Notes under the pieces: generated by a model
What the model was told of the DNA's origin: nothing
Database searches by the model: none
What the model saw: only the letters and a program-made list of their open reading frames with translations
In this document: positions 49,020 to 59,043 of the stretch, piece after piece
Layout of the letters: each line of letters begins with the position of its first letter
Numbering within the stretch: position 1 is the stretch's first letter
Assembly: GCA_949825065.1 (NCBI GenBank)
Contig: OX463849.1
Location: 28,446,043 to 28,510,042 of the forward strand
From: Odontocerum albicorne
Lineage: Eukaryota > Arthropoda > Insecta > Trichoptera > Odontoceridae
Length of the DNA stretch: 64,000 bases
Direction: 5' to 3'
Made by a program: the position numbers and the translations under genes

Positions 49020-49205
49020 CATTTAGAACCAATATCTGGGTCAAGTTAGTAAGATACTTGTTTTCCAACCCAAGGGTTCTGGGTTTGATTCCCGTTGGTA
49101 CCTGGATTTTTTTAAAAGAATTTCACTCTAGTTTTACATAAGTCCTCTTTAATATCTTTCTGGTTGGTTGGAAGAGATTGCCATGTGGCAATAAGTCTAC
49201 CAAAT
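49020..49205 (+). mobile_element. tRNA-derived SINE (family S1), degraded
   Basis: A tRNA-like head with AGTTAGTAAGATAC and GGGTTTGATTCCCG (B box), then a body with ATTTTTTTAAAAGAATTTCA and the S1 tail TTGGTTGGAAGAGATTGCCA followed by TGTGGCAATAAG. No clear poly(A). Confidence 0.82.
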
Positions 49206-49209
49206 TATA

Positions 49210-50060
49210 TTGTATACAACTAAAGTGTAGTGTAATACAATCGCATTCAGATTAAAATTAATTCACTCACGTTTTTCTAGTAATGCGATTTTTCCTTCTT
49301 TGTGAAATGCCATGCCGTATCGAAGGTCGGTCACCATCATGGCAATCCTTATCCTATCCAATTCGGAACAACTCTTTAGAACTGCACCCGAACCAATTCT
49401 TCAAGTTCTTAAGCTAAGAGATTATGGCCTTATTTGCCATTTGTTCTTCTCTGAATGATCAGTTGTTACGTGTCATGTTCTCATCATGTGACCGAGGATA
49501 CTGTTACTAACGAATCTTCACCGTTTTAAGCAGTTATCGGTTGTTATACATACGAACAGACACTTGTTTATTTGTAACATAATATCTATTCAGGATTTTT
49601 TCCTAGAACCAATTAATTTTGTAAAGCTAAAGATACTTGTATCATCATTGTCTATGTAACAAGTATTTTTTCATTTCACAGTTTTTTTATAATCATCTTA
49701 ATGTTTATTAAAAATTAATACATGCAATCTAATCCAATGAAAAAAATGTTACCCATTGGATGGGAAAGCGTGATTTTACTAAAATGAAGTGAAACTCACA
49801 AGCAATAAATAATTTTTAATGCTGAATACCCGTACATAGTAAGTGTACAAAACATGGATTGTATAATATTAAGCATAGATTAAATTTTTAATAAAAAATA
49901 TAAATCTTGTTTTTATTTCCTTCCCCTTCCTATTATTTTTTGTCGAAGAAAACTTAATTTTTTACTCAACATACATTTTATGCCTCGTACTAAGTTTAGA
50001 TGTGAAAAGACTCATAATAATAAAAGGATATATTTATACAGCGAAATTTTAAAAGCAAAC
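49210..50060. other. Intergenic stretch, nothing recognised
   Basis: AT-rich sequence, no gene or repeat recognised. Confidence 0.4.
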
Positions 50061-50069
50061 ACAACTCTG

Positions 50070-50215
50070 AATTTGAACCCACTGTTGTTGACAGATTTAA
50101 AATGTTACAAAATAAATCATATTTGGTAAGAAAACTCACCGAGAGATGACGAACTACAAAGAAACCTTTGTAGATCATCTGATATGTGATATTTAACACA
50201 TTCAGCTTTAGGTGT
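50070..50215 (-). repeat. Short dispersed repeat R2, copy 1
   Basis: The minus strand carries CACCTAAAGCTGAATGTGTT, then GATCTACAAAGGTTTCTTTG and GTGAGTTTTCTTACCA. Related copies occur at 59380-59510 and 62870-62960 on the plus strand. Confidence 0.6.
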
Positions 50216-50857
50216 TGTGTTCATAAATTTTTTAGACTCCCAAAAAGGGTTGTCTTCAAGTACTTTCTAAAGCTGCACACGTCATATATTTCTCTAACAC
50301 TTGGAGGTAGACCAATCCACACCATAAGACCGGCAAAAGCCCTGTCCTAATGGATCAATCGATACAATGGTTGAAATCAATCCGTTGATGATACTTGAGC
50401 CAATATAGACTTTTTAGAAGTGAACTAATATGACTACTATATATCAGCCTATTAGCTGTATTGAAAACAAACTAGAGTCCAGAAATTTGCGATTCCACTT
50501 TAAGAAGGTATTCTCTGATAAATCCACTTTACTATATCGTCCAGTCCATTAATATCGGGCAAAAATCAGTCAGTAAATTCTGTGGTTTAATTCAGCCTTA
50601 AGATTTTCAATAAAGACAGAGCTACATTTGCTGATCTTTTACCTTCACCACCATATATGGTACATGGGCGGACCAGAATACAAGTAAATAGAATTACAAT
50701 AATCCAGACACGATACAACAAATGAATTATAATGAAAGTTTTTATTTCCCTTGACGTCGTCATATAAATTTTAACTCTCGAAGACTAGAAACCCCAGGCC
50801 TCGGCCACACAGGTAGGGGCCTCGCTTGGTACTTAGCACTATGCTGCGAGCTAAGTG

Positions 50858-51135
50858 ACATATGAATGGCGATTTGGTAAAGAGGTCTATGTCATCAATC
50901 ACTTATTTGTCAGGAGAACCAAATGAAGTTTTGCAACACTTGTATTCCTGAAACACAGACCTCAGGTAAATTTTAAAGGTAAACTTTGAATACATAAATA
51001 ATTTTCACCTTTAAAATTTACATAAGGTCCGCACTTCAGGAATAAGTGTTGCAAAATCTCATTTGGCTTTCCCGACAAACTTGCAATCGATGACATATAC
51101 CTCTTTACCAAAATGCCATTCATATCCTAGTGAAC
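50858..51135. mobile_element. Large palindromic element
   Basis: Arms of about 125 bp are inverted copies: AAGTGACATATGAATGGCGA, TTTGGTAAAGAGGTCTATGT, CACTTGTATTCCTGAA and TAAATTTTAAAGGTAAA on the left, with their complements at 51005-51135. Arms are about 85-90% alike. The spacer is about 20 bp. A fold-back MITE is likely. Confidence 0.75.
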
Positions 51136-51139
51136 CAAC

Positions 51140-52970
51140 GCATCGCATACTATCACAATGGTCACACTGCATGCTTCGCGCCACGCTACGTAGCTTTTAG
51201 TCACCTAGTGAGTCTCTTAGCGAACAGATGTGTTGATTAATTTTATTGTGTCACCAAGTGATTTTACAAGATGTAAGAAGTTTTATTCCGCAATTCTTTG
51301 TAGAGAAGTTGAAACTCTCCACGAGTACTTCTAGATAAATTAACATTATGCACCCAACAAGTTCGAATTTGAGATGTTCGAAATTTTAAACTTAAATTCT
51401 CAGAGAAGTAGCTTTCTAGTTAGTTTTGAGAGTGGCATCGTATGTTGAATCAACCGCTCCCAAATGTCAAATGAATTTGTGCGAAGCACTTTGGTGTGGC
51501 CAAGCCTGAAGTCCCCTAGTCTATTAGTCATGTAACACCTAGTTTAGCACTTTGGTGTAGCCTTAGCCCAAACAAACCATATCACTTATTTGTCTATCGA
51601 AAAAAGCTTACGTTCAAGAAAGATACTAAGAAATTTCATGATATCTTTTGGAAAAATAGTAACACCCATTGACTGATAATGCACCCCCGTCAAGAATATG
51701 TTGTCTACTCAGTGAAGCCATCCAGAAAAATTATGTTTTACTCAGATTTAGTTTTAATTTATTTTTCCACATTGAGACTTGGGAGGATGCAATTAGATTA
51801 ACAAGTATCTTGTTTAAGAATATCTTTGTCACTTGGACTACTGAATTTAAAGAACAAAGTATCAGCTGCGTAAACCTGAACCCAAAACCGCCCATGCCAA
51901 TGAGATCACCGATATGATTAGTATAAAGAACAAAATTTATTCATTTAATAAAAGACAATGTTATACAATCAAATCATTTTTCTTATTTCCCATCCATTAC
52001 GTCAGTCTCACTTGCTCTCCAGGAACATACAAAGCCAACTTTATAGACACAACGCGGAACGATTGAGTTGTCAATACATTTGATCATTCAGGTTAAGTTC
52101 TCGTTGACTTTCTTCTTCAGAGTCTTCTTAGGCCTCTCTCTGCATTTATTCAATAGCTCAAATTTGCAGCCATCTTCAATGTCGAGTGTTCGTTTTGCTG
52201 TTACACATGATTATATTACCGGGGTTTTGCTTCCCAAGACTAATATACATTTCATTATAAATAAACTCCGACACAAGGGAATTTCTAATACCTTGTTAAC
52301 ACTTGGTCCATATAAACAAACATTTCAATAGGTAAGTGAGGCAGAATGAATGGGTGATTAAACAAGAACAGTCAATGAGGCATTAGAACAATTTCGTTGA
52401 AATTCTTACAAACCATTAAGTGTTTATAATCAATTTGAAAATATGTTTCTAAATGTGAGCAAGTAGCATATTAAATTTCAATCAACTTTATTATTAAAAT
52501 TTGTTTAAACAAAGTCAGTGAGCTATGTTGAGTTGATTACTTTGATATATAAATATAACGTAGTACAAAGTAAGCTTTCACTATCAAAATTTGAACTAAT
52601 ACCATATCTATCAAATAAGAATATTGATTTCATATCTTTATTTCATTAGAAACTGCAAATTATTTTTATCTCCACTATGTGAGTGATCGTAATGTGCTTT
52701 ATGGATTTGACCACAAAGATTGTAGTATACGCTGAATCGTCATAGGTGTGGTTACAGTTGCAGGGCATACACCTTGCGTAGGTGACATTTCATTGATTCC
52801 TGATTGTGCTCATGTGGAATGGTCTAATATATCCATTTCCAGGACTGGAGGAGTTTTATCCTGACATACGATTGAGAGGAGAAATTATACAAGAAAAAAA
52901 TTGAACATTTCAAACATCAAAGCGTTAAATACTTATCAATAAAAATAATTTACTTTCTTGTAAATTATAC
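51140..52970. other. Intergenic stretch, nothing firmly recognised
   Basis: Short open frames near 51.7 and 52.1 kb have no family signature. AT-rich throughout. Confidence 0.4.
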
Positions 52971-52974
52971 TTCA

Positions 52975-53480
52975 ACAATGTGTGCAAATGCAAACTGTTG
53001 TCTTTTTCCAGAGCAATGACTTTCAAATATTTTAGATACATTCTGAATGGTTTTATGATTCAAAGAGGAGAACCCATCCAAGATTTGGATAATAATCTTA
53101 ACAGCAGGCTCTCATATCGTCGAACTGCGAGTCTGCTTATAGGGTTTGTGATACGAGTCTCCAAGTCGTTTGTGGGGGGAGGTTCTCAGTTCCCTTTATA
53201 ATGCGCCGGTTCGTAACGAGTTAGAATGTGGAGCCCGCGGGGGATTCATTACTCTCAAATAGTGGAACAAATCCAAAAGAATTTTTTACAATTTCTCTAC
53301 TTACGGGAGTGCGGTTACAACCCGTGGTTCTATCCTACAAGATTTCTTTTTGGTATGTTGGAATACTACCTTCTTAGTATGAGGAGGGATGTGAAGGTCT
53401 CTTCTTATATCTTTAGTTACTGACGGAAGCTTCACCTAATCCTACTGTTGGAAAAGATCAAGTTTTATGTTTCTGACAAC
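52975..53480 (+). mobile_element. LINE remnant (Jockey/CR1-like), reverse-transcriptase C-terminal part
   Basis: Plus strand in broken frames: KCKLLSFSRAMTFKYFRYIL followed by NGFMIQRGEPIQDL, then IVEQIQKNFLQFLYLRECGY and TRFLFGMLEYYLLSMRRD. These are consecutive motifs found after the YxDD box in Jockey/CR1-like elements, related to the insert at 13395-14217. Confidence 0.75.
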
Positions 53481-53689
53481 TATTCGAGGTACAGAAATAT
53501 TAACCTAATTAGACTGACAATAAATAAAACTAACCTGCCAAGTGCTCTTCTTCTATATCACGGGCTGTCCCTTTTGAATTTGACCTAGTATTTTGACATC
53601 TTCAACATTTCTGAAAATGTTGTTGAAGAAAGCATTTTGAGCTTTCTTAGTAATGGGAGTTAGTTGTTTCTGCTAAACTATTTTTATTT

Positions 53690-53800
53690 ACTTGCTGCTG
53701 TATATGTTACTTTAAGCTTTGTATGTAATTTTTCTTTCTTGTATATAATTTCTCTTTAAGCTTTGTATGTAATTGGGTGTAAGCTTTGTAAAATAAATAA
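53690..53800. repeat. Short tandem-like repeats of TAAGCTTTGTATGTAAT
   Basis: Three imperfect copies at about 53712, 53757 and 53780, probably in the 3' tail of the LINE remnant. The stretch 53800-54530 shows nothing further. Confidence 0.55.
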
Positions 53801-54534
53801 TTGATTTATCAGCTATGCAGCATACATTCACTGCTTTTGTTGTCACTGTATAAAATCACAATTAATCTAAATGATGAATTCATTTTCTTTTTCTCGTGAT
53901 GTCAGACCTTGAATTAGTCATCATTGTTATTCTTTTCAGAAAGGTGTGACACCACTGAAGAAGTCCCTTTGGGTAGTTCTTTCTTCATCACAAGACGTGC
54001 TCATAGAAAAATAAAGAAGATTTCGATCTTCTAGTGTACATCACACTGAATGGGTACTTATTTTGTCATCCATAACAGTATGGGTGGTGGTGGGATCAAA
54101 CTGAACTGTCAAATAATCCCAATTAAAGCTTTAGAAAATATGAATACATTTTCAATTTATTTAGAACATTTGCATAAGGAAAAATAAAATTAAGTAGACC
54201 TGACCACCATCAGTCTGATGCTTAGTAAGCGATTTTTCACATGCCTGAGAGCAGAAATTAAACTCAAATTTTTGAGATAAAGAAGTAAGCACTCTGTTAA
54301 TGGATAGTTCTCTAGAATCAGGTTTCCTCTACAGTGAAATATATCTTTGGCATAAGTGTCTCAAAAAGGGGTTGCATTTGTGGTAACTAAACATACTCAT
54401 ATGAAGTAAATTTCTTTCCTGTCTCAATTCCTCATGATGTTTAAAGCAATTTTTATTTTATTTTTGACTATTGTATCAACTAGATGTTTCAGGTTCGATC
54501 TCTAGTAGCAACATTATTACTCATTACCAAACAT

Positions 54535-54690
54535 ATTAAGGAAAATATTGTTGGATCAAGTGAATAATATTCTGAAAGGAAATATAGAAAGTCAGATAAA
54601 TCGCAGAAGTTGTATGAGGTGTATGGATGTCGAGATAGGAAAGTTTGATGCTCCTGACCTACATCGACAAGGAATGTGATGATATGAATG
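54535..54690 (+). mobile_element. 3' remnant of LINE family A
   Basis: The plus strand reads IWLDQVNNILKGNIESQINR followed by RSCMRCMDVE, the end of the family A polyprotein, then the 3' untranslated phrase GGAATGTGATGATATGAATG. Confidence 0.65.
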
Positions 54691-54860
54691 TATGCACCAA
54701 GCTGTTTGAGTAGGATGCTACATTCAATTTATTGCATATACTGCATGAGACAACTGGAAACAAACAGCAGTAGATCGAGCTAAATGACTTGGATCCCTGC
54801 CCGATGAAGAGAGAAAACACAGACAATCTGCAAGTACTGGAGCTTCTTGACTTATATATA

Positions 54861-56148
54861 TTAGGTCCTTACATATGAAATTGGCGTTTTGTTTGGGAGG
54901 AACATAAAGTTGATTTTTTTTTAATATAATATATTTATTTAATCAAAGTATGTACCATTGCTATCTATGCACTTTTGCCATCTCATAGGTAGTTCATCGA
55001 TCCCTTTACTAAAAAAACCATTCGGACGGGAATCAATAAAATCTTTGAAGTCGGTTTGGACTGCCCCATCGGAGTTGAATTTTTTCCCTTGCAAGAAGTT
55101 ATCCAAATTTCGAAAAAAATAGTAATCTGTTGGGGCAAGGTCCGGAGAGTACGGTGGATGTCTTAGACATTCCAATTGAAGCTCTTCTAATTTGGTAGCC
55201 GTCTGTTGTGCAGTGTGTGGTCTAGCGTTATCATGAAGCAGCAGTGGCCTAGAGCGATTAACCAGCCTCGGTTGTTTAGCAGCTAGCTTTTCCATCATGG
55301 TTTGCAGTTGCTGACAATAGACATCTGCCGTAATCGTCTGGCCAGATTTAAGAAAGCTGTAGTGAACGACACCAGCACTAGTCCACCAAACGCTCACAAG
55401 TAACTTTTTTGGAGTCAATTTTCGCTTGGGGCATGGTTTGGCTGGTTCGGCAGGGTTCAGCCATTGCGATGAGCACTTCCGATTATCATACAGGATCCAC
55501 TTTTCATCACAGGTAATGATTCGATTCAAAATCCCTTCATTATTGTGCCGGTTGAGTAATGCAACGCAGCAGTCAACGCGCGTTTGTTGATTTGCTTCAC
55601 TCAATTCGTGAGGTACCCCACCTTTCAAGCTTTTTCACCTTCCCAATTTGCTTCAAGTGGATTAAAACAGTTTTATCACTAACACCGCAGCCTGCAGCTA
55701 ACTCGGACGTGGTTTGCGATGGATCCGCTTCCACAATAGCCTTGAATTCTTCATTATCAACTTTGGTCTCCGGCCGTCCACGGGGCTTGTTCTGCAGGTC
55801 GAAATTTCCAGAACGAAAACGTTGGAACCAAAAACGCACTGTGTTTTCTTTTGCGGCACCGTCGCCATACACATCATTAATCCTTCGAGCCGTTTCTGCA
55901 GCACTGGTGCCACGGTGGAACTCGTACTCGTAAATAACGCGATATTTCAAGTTTTCCATTTTGTAAACTGAGTGACGCAAAGAAAAAAAACAATTGAGGA
56001 AAAAACAAATGAATTATAATTTTCGAAACACAAATACTTGAGTAAATAGCTGTATAAATTTGAATTTGAAATTCCTAACCAAAGAGAAGATATTTGAGAT
56101 CAAAGTTGCCAGTACGGCAAAACGCCAATTTCATATGTAAGGACCTAA
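54861..56148 (-). mobile_element. Nearly intact mariner (family M6), 1288 bp
   Basis: TA flanks both sides (54859-54860 and 56149-56150), with inverted ends TTAGGTCCTTACATATGAAA and then TTGGCGTTTTG, almost perfect. The length is normal for mariner. The single transposase gene on the minus strand is interrupted only by one extra G (see next entry), so this is the youngest-looking transposon in the window. Confidence 0.93.
54939..55959 (-). pseudogene. Mariner M6 transposase with a single frameshift
   Basis: Starts MENLKYRVIYEYEFHRG (55959) with the paired helix-turn-helix DNA-binding region: ETARRINDVYGDGAAKENTV, WFQRFRSGNFDLQNKPRGRP (linker) and VSDKTVLIHLKQIGKVKKLE. A run of four G near 55617 (three expected) shifts the frame. 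The rest is open to 54939: ITCDEKWILYDNRK (first Asp), [14 protein letters not shown] (second) and [14 protein letters not shown] (third), with 34 residues between the last two Asps (D34D). Length and motif set are complete. Confidence 0.9.
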
Positions 56149-56149
56149 T

Positions 56150-57045
56150 ATATATCACAAATTGGCTTCTATAGCATCTCTGGTTGCATCAAAGACAAAT
56201 ATCCTAATCCCCCACTTTGTATTGTGCCTTCTAATATTTGGAACATGTTAAAAATTTGGAAAACCTTAAAGATGAAAATCTGAGTTGGCATAATCATGTC
56301 TCTGAGTTAAGCTGCAAGATATTTGCTTCTCGACATAATTTTCTGCCTGTTTTGAGTTAAATATTAATTTCCCAACATCTTATGTTTTCATCACTTGGTT
56401 GGTCACAGTGACATATGTTATTTGGGTTCAACGAGGAAACGTTGGATAAGTTAGAGACTCCAAAATGTTTGCATTCGATTCATTCCCAAGGAAGTATGAC
56501 ATGTCCGAGTTTCGGAATAGATTTCAATGACTCCAAATCAAGTAGCGAAAGTACCTTCGTGTTCTGTCAGCATTATTTTGCATGCTTAAAAATCCCAATT
56601 CTCCTTTATATCTTCAGGAAAACTTCGTTTCTTTCAAAACATAGACATTCTCTTCCATCAGGAAATTAGAAACTCTTTTGCATACCAACACACCACACCA
56701 AACTTTAAACATCTTTATTTGCGTACTTGGCACAACTGTGGAACAAATTTCAAAGAGTTTTCAGATGTACCCCATCCTTCTTTTTGTTTAAGAGAGAATT
56801 GAAAAAATATTACATCACTCAGAATATCCTTTCAACATAATTTTGTTTCCCTTCCTTATCCTTGAATGAATTCCTTTCCTCTAGTTAAACAATTATTGAT
56901 AGATTATTAATTTATTTGTTTTTTTAAATTAAATTGAATATTTTTTTGTAAAATCTGTCATGAATTTAAATAATTCAATGTATTCAAAATGAGGTAGTTG
57001 GTTGGAAAATATTGCTGTATAGTAATAAGCCCGCCAGATGTACCA
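56150..57045 (+). mobile_element. LINE remnant (family F) with the SINE S1 tail
   Basis: Broken plus-strand frames read ENLSWHNHVSELSCKIFASR, SFPRKYDMSEFRN, LHTNTPHQTLNIFI, and SFQMYP...LFKRELKKYYITQ, a post-RT LINE tail ending in the 'LFK(R)ELKKYY' motif. The 3' end carries TTGGTTGGAAAATATTGCTG followed by TATAGTAATAAGCCCGCCAG, closely like the tail of SINE family S1. Confidence 0.72.
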
Positions 57046-57179
57046 TACATAACCATGTATACAAAAGAATGAAGATAAATAACAGACATTCATTCACTTT
57101 AGACTAAGTAACACTTTAACAGTTTGCTATTTTAAAGAAGATTAAACAACTTTGCACACTAGTGACCAAAAAAAAAATA

Positions 57180-57240
57180 CTGGGCAAAGTTCATTGGAAG
57201 AGTTGCCATATGACAATAAGTCTGTCAGATTTTAAGAAAC
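57180..57240 (+). repeat. Isolated SINE S1/LINE F tail
   Basis: TTGGAAGAGTTGCCATATGA followed by CAATAAGTCTGTCAG matches the S1 tail without a recognisable tRNA head. Confidence 0.55.
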
Positions 57241-58140
57241 ACATTAAAAGTGTTTTGCTTTGCAGTCTTAAATAGCTCTGGATATCATGTATCAATTAAT
57301 AATTAATATTGTAATATAAAAATCAATATTGGTCTGCTTTATTGGAAGTTACAAATAATGATTAATGAGCTAAAACTGTACTCGGTACACCGAAGTGAAG
57401 TGTAATATAATACCAACCCTGCTCAAGTGTCACACCAACTCTGGAGGAGGAATTGAAAGTAAAACGGCACAGTTAACTGTAAACAGACATTTCCTTTATT
57501 AATGCATTGCGATGAATTATTACAAGGGCTCCTGGTGGGACCGTGGAGCCCCCGAAAAGGGGGCACCAAGCTGATGAGGTATGGACTAGGTTAGTCGGTG
57601 AAGCTATTTCTTTACATACCCAAAATCACCAACATTTTGGACTCATTATATATTTTTTGGTATAAGGATGATAGCGTACATACCTAAACAGTTAATATAT
57701 TTCATGTTATCATATTTTTTTTCAAAATTGTTTTTTTTTTAATTTTCTTACAAATATTATTTTTATTAAAGGTCAATTGTTAAGATATTGGACTAATAAA
57801 CGATATTCTTGGGGTATTTGTTTTAATTAAAAAAAAAAAAATTGAATATTGTTAAAAGGTGAGGTTGATCTTCCGTAGGTAGATATACCATCTACGCGAG
57901 TAAAAAGGAAAGCAACGCATGTTAATTTTTTTTTACACTATTCAAAATATACTTTGTGGAGACTGACTAGACAGTTCTATGTTATGTTGGAAAATCATTA
58001 CTACTTGTAAAGTAAACTCCGCCACTCGAGGAGAGACTCTCGAAGAGTGTGTGTCAAGAGGCCTCGGCAGGAAGAGAGCTGCGCTCGGGCCAAGATGCGA
58101 ACAATCAATTTATCTTAGCGAAAATATGAAGGCAACATCA
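57241..58140. other. Intergenic stretch, nothing recognised
   Basis: AT-rich with a GC-richer block (57520-57600; GGAGCCCCCGAAAAGGGGGC forms a small hairpin). No gene called. Confidence 0.35.
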
Positions 58141-58146
58141 TTTATT
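58141..58146 (-). terminator. Possible polyadenylation signal of the Ala/Pro-rich gene
   Basis: AATAAA on the minus strand about 775 bp past the stop codon at 58920. Other candidates lie further on (57490). Confidence 0.35.
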
Positions 58147-58919
58147 TGATATACATAATATTTTAAAACACAAGAAAAAGCTTAAATAATGAAAATGGTT
58201 TTAAAAATAAACACTCCCACTTCTGAGGCGATAATATTATTAAATAATTCAATAAAATCATACAATATATAATTAAATTAAAATTAACAATTCAATTTCA
58301 TTACTGATGTTTAGTAATATCACTAAGTATATGTATCGGCCCTTTCCACTCCAAACCCTCTCTCGCTTGAGGCCGTACGGGGATACTGATACCGTGTCTG
58401 GGCCACACCTTGCCGTGTTACTATTATTATATACATATATATATTAAACAACATATCAATTTAATACATTTCTTTACCTCTAATTGTTAAATACACAAAC
58501 AAAATCAAACTGCGAGCCGTACAATCAAAGAATACAACCCTCGCACGACACTGAGTGATGCGAAAGAGGTCGTACGCAGACGTCCCCTTTTTGCGGAGCG
58601 CCGCGCGCGACAGCCTGAGCTGAATCCTCGACACTGGTTTGTTATTACACTTTTTACATAAGTTCCATTTAAGACAATTGAAGTTAAAACAGAATGAAAA
58701 TATTTGAGTACATTTTTTAAGGCAGACATACTGAATAATTTAACCGGTTTGACAATTAGCTCCGCTTCACGTTGAACAGTACACAAGGATAAAAGCGAGT
58801 CAACACCCATGTCCCAGTGGTTAATCAGGGTTGGTCGAGTTTGTCTCGAGACACGTCTCAAACTGCCCGCGCACAGTGAAACAAATTAAGGGGTGCACTA
58901 TAACATTAGTGGTGTCGTA

Positions 58920-59043
58920 TTATCTAAAAGTTGGACGCGGGCAGTTTGGCTTCCTGCGGATGTGTGGGTGGCTAGGCGGCGTGCTGCGAGACGGGTCTGG
59001 CGAGGTGTTAGGGCTCCTCCAGTTTGCTGGCCGATACCCGGGG
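58920..59043 (-). CDS. Likely last exon of the unknown gene
   Basis: The acceptor GCTGCTCCCAG follows a pyrimidine-rich stretch. The exon completes Ser from the two leftover bases and encodes PGYRPANWRSPNTSPDPSRS then TPPSHPHIRRKPNCPRPTFR before TAA. It is GC-rich and phase-compatible. The large intron (59044-62250) is unusual, so an intervening exon could have been missed. Confidence 0.5.

Noticed and set aside
58505..58861. Minus-strand 118-codon frame
   Set aside because: It lies downstream of the stop of the Ala/Pro-rich gene, has ordinary composition and no recognisable domain; most likely 3' untranslated sequence.
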